From Zygaena filipendulae (Eukaryota; Arthropoda; Insecta; Lepidoptera; Zygaenidae): DNA of 64,000 nucleotides. Below the pieces are notes generated by a model. That model saw nothing but the letters and a program-made list of their open reading frames with translations, did not search any database and was not told where the DNA came from. The DNA is taken from contig OU015672.1 in NCBI GenBank assembly GCA_907165275.2, positions 4,508,501 through 4,572,500 of the forward strand. The letters run 5' to 3'. A program made the position numbers and the translations under genes. This document shows, piece by piece, positions 54,501 through 63,500 of the stretch (its first letter is position 1; each line of letters opens with the position of its first letter).

Positions 54501-57500
54501 CTTATGTAGCTTTATGAGCACTCCTTACCGCCTATAGTTATTAAGTATAGCAGAGACTTCGCCAAAAATGAAACAGCTTTCCATCTTGTAACAACTAGAG
54601 AAAAATTCTAAACTTTAAAAAATACTCCCATCACGAAAGCTCGTTAACTTTTTTCTCTAATAAGTACTTGATTTAATAAAAATAGTTCAGTGCCTCGGAA
54701 CGATAAAAGTTTTTCAAGACTAATTTCCAAGTTTCCTTGTAAGTGTTTTGCCTCAAGTTTCTTGAATAATCAATCCCATCGCTAATTACTCAGCAATTTT
54801 CAGTTAAAAATAAAATCGAATATAAAAATTAAGGACGAACCTATACGATCTTAGATATTTCATTATGGTTCTCCGTGTTTAAATAAAACTCGAAAAGCTA
54901 TTTATGCATAATCCTCTGATATTGTAAATACGAGTGTAGTCTGATTGTGGCGGTTTACGTTTTACTCAACCGATCATATCATGAAGCATAAACGTTGTCA
55001 GGGGTAGGTACAATAAAGAATATATTATGGTATTTAAACAAGGTACAGTAGGTATCCCGGAATCCCCGCGGGAACTCCGAAATTAACACGGGTGAAACTG
55101 CGGAGAAAAGTTAGTACCTATAGGCTATACTTAAGCGGAATTCCTTTTGTAGGTACGCCAATTGTTGCGTCGCGTCGTCGGCAAGCATCGAAGCATTAGC
55201 GTCTTCATTTTTGAATTCCAATACAACAGAGATGTTATCGGGCGAGTTATTGGTGGAATTTTTCTGCGTCGGCATCCCATTATGTGGCGTCGCGGGTCGG
55301 ATGCCGACGCGGAGCCACCTTTATTGAGTGTTGTGCTGGTACGCGGCGTAGCTGTAGGTACCGTGGAATTCTGTGGTATTAGGTGTAGGGACAACAACCA
55401 GGTATTATTATTTTTTTTTTTTTATGTCATAGGGGGCAAACGGGCAAGTGGTACACCTGATGGTAAGTGATTACCACCGATTATAGCGAACTCATTATGT
55501 AGGTAAGTATGTAGGTAGTTATTTGTTTTTGTTTATTATTTTTCTCAACGCTCGATATTTGATTTTTTTTTTGATTTTTTTATCTCATAGGGGGCAAACG
55601 GGCAAGTAGTAGTGGTAGGTGATTACCGCCGCCCATAGACATCTGCAACACCAGAAGGCTTGCAGTGCGTTGCCAACCTGCAATGGGGATGGGAATTATT
55701 CTTTCATGCGGGTGAAACCCGCATAAAACGTTTTTATATAACAACTTCTTTTTTTCCGATATCTGATTTAAATGTAACAAAGCCTAGGTATATGTAGCTC
55801 TAGGGTAAGCTCAATCTACCTTTGAAAACCGGATGACATCCGTTCAATAGATTCGGAGACCATCGTGAACAGACAGACAGACAGCAAATAATTTTAAAAA
55901 CCCTTTTTGTGGTTGGTTACCTAATCTTCTTTTATCGCACCCTGTCAATTTTTGATAAAAATATTCAATGTAGAGAATCGCGGAATCTACTCTGTTTAAA
56001 TACCTACTCAATCCATTTTGAAGTTCCTGTATTTCTGTATTCCTGTAATTCTGGGATAAAATATATGTATGGTAGGTACTATATTCTTTTCTGTAAACTG
56101 AAAATCTAGTTAGCAAGAATAGCTATATAACTTTTATACCTATTTTTTAACATTAGATATATAATTTGATTATTATAGTGGCGTAAAACTGTGGTTAAAA
56201 CTCAATTCCATTTTGCGAGGACTCAATGGAACAGAGTAGATATGCAGGAGACTCAAAATTTTTCATTGTTACAGACCACAAAACAAAAAGAGGCTCAGTC
56301 GTCACATTGTCGTGTTATAAAAGTAAGTTTCTTTCAATTCTACGATTTATATTATTTATTATTGTGGAATTCTTTATTTTATCCGGATAAAAAGTATGTT
56401 TTTCGCTCATAGCGGATTATGCTTTGCTCTAATCCGTCTTCATACAAATCGATTAAACGGCTCGGAATCATAGGTAGGTATAGTTAGCATCAAAAGTAGC
56501 TAAGCAATTACAAGTGTCCATATAGTGCTAGTGCATTCAGTGACCATAATCATTTATGCAACAAGATTTCAGATTTTTCGCACAACCGCGTTGTCTAATA
56601 TTTCGTAGCAAACTGAAAGTGGTCGTCATTGTTAAACTTTCATTTGAAGCTATTTTATGATGCTAAGAATACTATTGTTGAGCAGAGGTTTTTTTTTTTT
56701 TGGAAGTGTAGATTCATACATCATGAGGTAAAATTAGCTGCAAATATTTACAGGGCTGAAAGTATACGTTATAACAAACAGGATAAGCGTAAAAATTATA
56801 AGTTCGGTAGTTTTTCAGAATAAGAGGAAAATAAATTCAATGAAAAAACATACACACTACTACATTCACAAGGTAGGTAGTCAAGGTACACAATACACGT
56901 AGCTCACTCATACGTATACAAGGCACGCGCCAGCTGGTCAGCTCAATCGAGGTCATTGACCTTTAGATACCGGCGCGCGGCATGTGTGTGTAAAGCGATT
57001 GAGCGTCGAGCGCCTTCACAGATTGTTTTCTTTTTGATTGACTTATTTTGTTTGAAAAGAATAGTTTTTTTTTAATTATCTTTTTTATTTTATGGACATG
57101 TTTATAACGGTGTATACTTTCAACCCTGTAAATATTGGCAGTTAATTTTACCATATCTTATATATGCTGTTGACTCTACATGAATTTCTTGTATCATGAA
57201 TTTCTTGTATTATTCTGCTATAATCCCGCGCTCTTGCTCTATTGGGAGAGTAGAAAATATATTTTATTAAATACAAAATGCCTCCGTTTTTATACCATTA
57301 TTCCATCCACATGCTGTTTACCACTACTTTCGGGTGGGATCAGGGTCATCGGCTATAAAAATTACATATTCTGATCAAAATTTCTGTTGTAATTTCAATC
57401 CTATATCTTGAAATCAATCCTATATCATAACGGGAAAAATTTCAAAAAAATTCATCAACGCACAGACCAAATTGTTTATATCATGTATACAGCGAGCAAA

Positions 57501-60500
57501 TATATTTTAAGGAATAAGGCAAGTCAAGAGACAAGTACGACACTCATTTTACTCATCAAAATTTACCTGGGTTATCTGATGTTCTAGGTGTTTTGTATGA
57601 AGTAGGTATAGTTTAGTTTTCATCAACTAAAGTTTTCTCTGCTGCTTTCCAGAGGAACCCAAGGTGCAAGTGGAAACCGACGGCTACTGCAACGAGGCAA
57701 CAAAAAGGGTTCGAGTCAACAGTATCAAGCCTGGTACGTACTTTGAACTTATTTCATTTAATAATTACAATACTTCTGACCATAAATTGTTAGGGCCTCT
57801 ATTCTATGTTTATCTGCCAGGAATAGCTTTAGTAACTGCGCCTAGAATAAACGAATGATTTTTATTCAGATCTCAGGTACACCTTAAGCTGTTTGAAATA
57901 TTTCTTAAGAAAGGTGCTTTGAGCACTTATTTATATTTCTAAGTATCTATCAAGAATTATAGGTAATCAAGCGTAAAACTGTTGATGAATATCGCCGGAC
58001 TGTTACCCGAGATTTTAAGCTTACAAAAACGTTGACTTTTTTCTTTCGTGTCCCACCAAAAATGTGTTCAAAAAGCTTAAAGTAGGCATTGAAATACATA
58101 AGTTATTTGCTGAAGTAAAATTGATTAAAAGTGAACGAGAGGCGCAACAGTATCTAAAGACTGCGACATGAGCCTATGTTGTGACAGAAACAAGCGACGG
58201 CCGGGAGACTTGGGGCACTGGTGCCGACTTCCTCCTGTCGATCATTGGGTTTGCGGTTGACCTGGCCAATGTGTGGAGATTCCCTTACCTCTGCTACAGG
58301 AACGGTGGCGGTAAGAACAGAAATACATTCTAATAAAATACATTAAATCAAATTTCTGTTCCGTCTTAAAGCACTCAAAATTAAGCTTTATGGAGATTTC
58401 AGCAAAGTTTATTATTTTATTATGAGTTATTATTTTAGGTAATTGGATGCAATATTTTTTTTAAGACATTATATATATGTAGACACTATATAAGTATTGA
58501 AAACTCTAAGAATTACTCCCTGTTTTGACTACTAGGTGATTAATTAATAATGTTTTCTTTTATTTAGGAGCTTTCTTGATTCCATACACTTTAATGCTCG
58601 TGTTTGGTGCTGTGCCACTGTTCTACATGGAGTTAATCTTGGGACAGTACAATCGACAAGGTCCTATTACGCTGTGGAAAATATGCCCTCTTTTCAAAGG
58701 TAAGACTCGCCTCAAGTGTGAAACATTCAAAAAATCCATATTCACTGAATACTGCTTTTCCCTAAACAGTTAACAAAACAAAAAAACTGTTTTGTAAGAA
58801 TCGTTTTCTGTAGAAGAATCTGAAAGAATATTTAGTAGGTACTTACCTACTAGCTAGAATATTTTAGTTTTTATGTAGAATTTAATGTAAGTAGTAAGTA
58901 CATATTATACTTAGTAGTTTAACATATTTCTATAGTTTCTATACCATGCTTCAACCTTCAACTAGCAAAATTAAACAAAAAAAGAACATTTTTTCATTTA
59001 GTCGTAAGTAAAAATTGTTTATTTTGCAATCTTGTAAAAAATAATAAAAAATATGTACTAAATATCCGCAATATGAAAATGCTATGTCAGGTACCTGCGT
59101 GCACCTGTCACGTCAATTTCCGCTTAGCTGCAACTCTCTACAAAATGCTTTTTGCATATTTTTCGATTAAAATGAAATTCATATAAAAATAAAAGGCTCT
59201 TACAATTTTACGGATTTCAACCAATGGACTGATATTCGAATTTCGTAAAATACCATACAAATGAAATGAAAGCATATAATATTAGTAAAATTATAATTAT
59301 TAAATATCAATAACAATAAATAGAGGAAATGCACCAATTAAACTGTTAGCCATATTTTTCTTTATCACCACAGCAGCATTTTTACTTCAATAACAAGATA
59401 ATATACCTGTTTCATTAGCATCAATTTGAGGTTTCCCTCGGGAACTCCTTATTATGCCGGAATAAAAGTTTTCTAAATATTAAGTGATGACATAGGTTAT
59501 ATAGCTGTACCCCAAATTATATTGAAATCTGTTTACAAGTTGGTACCTATATAGTTGTTATACGTGATCGGTATTCAAACAAACCGACTAACGGATCAAC
59601 AGACAAATTTTCAAAAAGTTTGTCATAGACAGTTTTATTGTTTGAAATATTTGAGTTTGCTTTTATATTTCAGGTGTGGGATTTTGTGCGGTTATGGTAG
59701 CTTTCTACGTGTCTTTCTACTACAATGTCATCATTGGTGAATATCATTAATTTTGTCTATCTGTAGGTAATATGTCAGTCGAAAAGGGGATACAAAACTG
59801 CGAGCCTATTGAAATTACTGATATTATGATATTATGTTATACTGATATTGTTTTTTTTTATTATTTTTATAATTACTTTTATCATTTTTTTTCAAAAGCG
59901 GATTGAAATTGCGATATTAAAAAAACAGCTATTTTATTCCTACGTGAGCTTATTTATCTTTCACTCCAACCAAAATGCGAGCATAGAGTATAGACACACC
60001 GCTGATGATAGGGTAAAAAGGGTATTTTTTATCTTTGAAAAGTGTTTTATTTTTGTCATTTATTAAAATTTTATAAATTTCGAGAAAAAAATAAGCAAAT
60101 TACCTATCTGTCATTATACCCACTCATTATGTGCCCTTTTATATCCTTCTTTCGGCTTGATATCTCCTTTCCAATTAACTTTATAAAAGTATCTATCTTA
60201 TATTCATTTATTCATAAAAAGTTATAGAATATATTTTTTAACACTGATTATTTTTTACATTTAGTACCTACCTTTTTTGCGTAATTTTTAATTGTTTTAC
60301 TTGAATCTCTTCTGTTTCATAAAATATATAGCAGTTGTACCTACATTATATGTATAGTTATGTAGATAATAGGTAAACCAAACACCAATTTAAGTTAAAA
60401 TTCGTAAAAACGTTATGTAACTTTTTTAGGAATCTGAATATTATAAATGCGAAAGTGAGTTTGTTTGTTTGTTACGCTTTCACGGTTTAACGACTGAACC

Positions 60501-63500
60501 GATCACCACTAAATTTTGCATACACATTGTCGGGAGAGAGAGAGAAGGACATAGGGTACTTTTTATCCCGGAATTCCCGCGGAAACTCCGAAATTACCGC
60601 GGGTGAAACCGCGGGGAACAGCTAGTAATTAAATAAACGTGTGCATAATAAGTTCACGGATTTGGAACACTTCCAAAATAAATTTTGAAACTTGCCAAGT
60701 TAGTTTTGCCAACGTCCATTAGCTAAACCATAAAACATGATAATACCTAATGTATACGCTACTAACTACGAAAAAGTGGAAGGAACCACCAACATAGTTG
60801 CCGTATAATAAATACTAAGGTTACACCACGGTTAAGCGCACTCGTTTTTGACGACCCGATTGAATCAGTAGATTACCATGCCTAACCTGATTGTGATGAA
60901 TTTGTGTGATGAACACGGGGGTTCCACTTTCCAGTCTGGGCGTGTTTATATACTATATATACTAGCTGTCCCCCGCGATTTCATCCGCGGTATTTTCAGA
61001 GTTTCCGCGGGAATTCCGGGAAAAAAGTACTATATGTCCTTCTTTGTACCCTGACAGTTGTTCCCCGCATTAGTGCCGAAGTTCCCGTGGGAATTCCGGG
61101 ATAAAAACTATCCTATCTTTTAGTGGACCATATTATAAATGGTTACAAAATTTTATCAAAATCCGTTCAGTAGTTTCGGAGTCCATCGCGGACAAACAAC
61201 GTGACACGTGATTTATATATATTAGATTATAGTTTAATATAATATATGTAATTATATTTAGTATATACTATATACCACGTTTGCTTGGTTTCCCCGACAC
61301 AAGCTGATGGCTTAGTGTGGATGTGTGAAGTGGGTTTTTGTTGTTCACTCGGCGCCGCAGGCTGGGCGTTCTACTTCCTGGTGTCGTCAGCCCGCTCGGA
61401 GCTGCCGTGGCTGCACTGCGACAACTCGTGGAACACGGAGCAGTGCTGGGACGCGGCGCGCGGGAATACCACCAATAAGACCGACGTGCTGTACCAGGGG
61501 CCGCTGTCGCACTTCACGCCGGCCTCCGAGTTCTTTCAGTAAGATCTTTCGAGTATATCCTGACTACAGTCAAAAGATTTTTTTTTTATATAAACTTTAA
61601 TTTCCTTTCGAGACGTCTGAAATTTTAAGTAGTAGCAACTAGCAAGCATTATAAATAAGTACTAGAAGATTTACTGATCTTATCATAACATTAAAATTCT
61701 TTCTTCTTCTCCCAATCGATGTGAAAAATGACCCGTAAAAACTCGTAAAGGAATACTTACATATACGAATAGGTATTATAAAGTTTGTGAGTTTGTGAAT
61801 AGACTTGTTTCCGGGGTATAAAAATCTAAATTTATCAATTTTTTACGTAATCAAAAAATAACGGAGATACATTAGGTCAAAATGTCGCGTGACGTCACAA
61901 CGTGCTTATAAACTGTAGCAAATGAAAAAATACGTGTCCAATATTTTTTTATTAAATCTACAAGACGGCCTAAAAACTAAAATTTGGTTGACAAGCCCAT
62001 TGTGAGTTTGTGACGTTGTAGGGATCTATTGATCTCTGGATCTATTAAACCGATTTTTAAATTCTTTTACTTATAGGAAGCTACCTTAGAACGGGAACTC
62101 CGAAATTACCGCGGGTGAAACCGCGGGGACAACTAGTATTTCGATAGAACTTTTATTATTTTTACAGTCGCGCTGTCTTAGAAATGCAGCACTCAGAAGG
62201 TCTGAACGACTTGGGCTTTCCTAAATGGCAGCTGGTCGGATGCCTGGCCCTCGTTTACATCACACTCTACCTTTCGCTCTTCAAGGGTGTCAAGAGTTCA
62301 GGTATGCAACTTGGTTTAGGAGATTCTCAAAAGATTTCAATTTATTTTTTTTCACTCACAATTGATGAGGCGTTCACTACTCGTTTGGTAGCAAGCGACG
62401 ATATAATAATCTGGTAGATACACGACTCTAGTTTTGAAGAACTTAAAATTAAGGCACGAAAGAAGTAATTCCAAACCATATGCATAATATGAAAGAAAAA
62501 AGACGAAATTTTTAAGCTAAGCCCAATACAATAAAAAAACAAGGCATACATACTAGATGTAGGTAGGATTTTTTTTTCTCGAAACAACTTTTTTCGTGGC
62601 GAAAGTAACCATGTTTCCACCACCAGGCAAAGTGGTATGGATGACTGCGACCATGCCATACGTGGTGCTATCGATCTTATTGGCTAGGGGACTGCTGCTG
62701 CCGGGAGCAACTAGAGGCATCGCTTATTACTTGCAACCTGAGCTCACGCGTCTTAAAGATACGCAAGTAAGTTTATGCAAGAATTTTTGTTAGGAGGAAT
62801 CTCCGAGTAGTTAGACTGCATTATTAGATTGATATAACAATGGATTTTTGTTGTCAATAGTCATTGTAGTCGATCTGACGGAGGCTTTAGTCGTAGCACT
62901 GAGGGTGAGGGGTACGGGGTGTGTAATGTCTGTTAGTTTATTCCAGTCGCAAGGGTGCATGGCAACATTTTTCTATAAATATATAGAATTTTAATCCTCT
63001 AGTGGCGTTTTATTCTTTTGCGCCTTTTAAGACTAAAAAGGTGAATGTATACGAGTAAGTCGTGATGCAGTAGATTAATCTTTGTACAGTAGATTTATTT
63101 TATGTCTGGTTAAAACCAGGCTTGTAAATCTTATAGGAAATCTGCACTTGTATAGCAATTCGAAAGGGTGTGTGAAGTAGACACTGTACTTTGACCCATG
63201 TTGTGGAATATCACCCATACAGCCTCAGCATTAGGATAAGCCTGTGTGCAGTGGAGACATTAAAGGGCTTATTATGATGCAATTGACTGTGAACATATTA
63301 TTTACACTCTAGGTGTGGGTAGATGCAGCGGTTCAGATATTCTATTCGGTTGGCGCTGGTTTTGGAGTTCACCTTTCTTATGCGAGCTACAACACATTCC
63401 ATAACAACTGTTATAGGTAAGAGGCATATCTGTCAGTCTATTTCTTTACTAATCGTATACAAATTTATTTTTTTACAACTTATATCTGCCTCCTGTTAAA

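Larger units (their letters stand above)
52026..57652. other. SLC6 intron 4
   Basis: 5.6 kb with a minus Helitron-like copy (52655-52825), LINE tails (53385-53450 and 53459-53550), two GTAAC-TIR MITEs (53655-54105), a plus Helitron-like copy (54940-55112), two fragments of the poly-A SINE-like family and a large MITE (56706-57165). 55150-55400 is GC-richer; on the minus strand it reads [20 protein letters not shown], which I could not assign and which has stops nearby. No additional coding exon is needed, since exons 4 and 5 join in phase. Confidence 0.55.

Noticed and set aside
55131..55470. GC-richer open frames on both strands
   Set aside because: The minus frame [20 protein letters not shown] looks protein-like but has nearby stops, no splice borders and no recognised family. 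Left as unexplained intron sequence.
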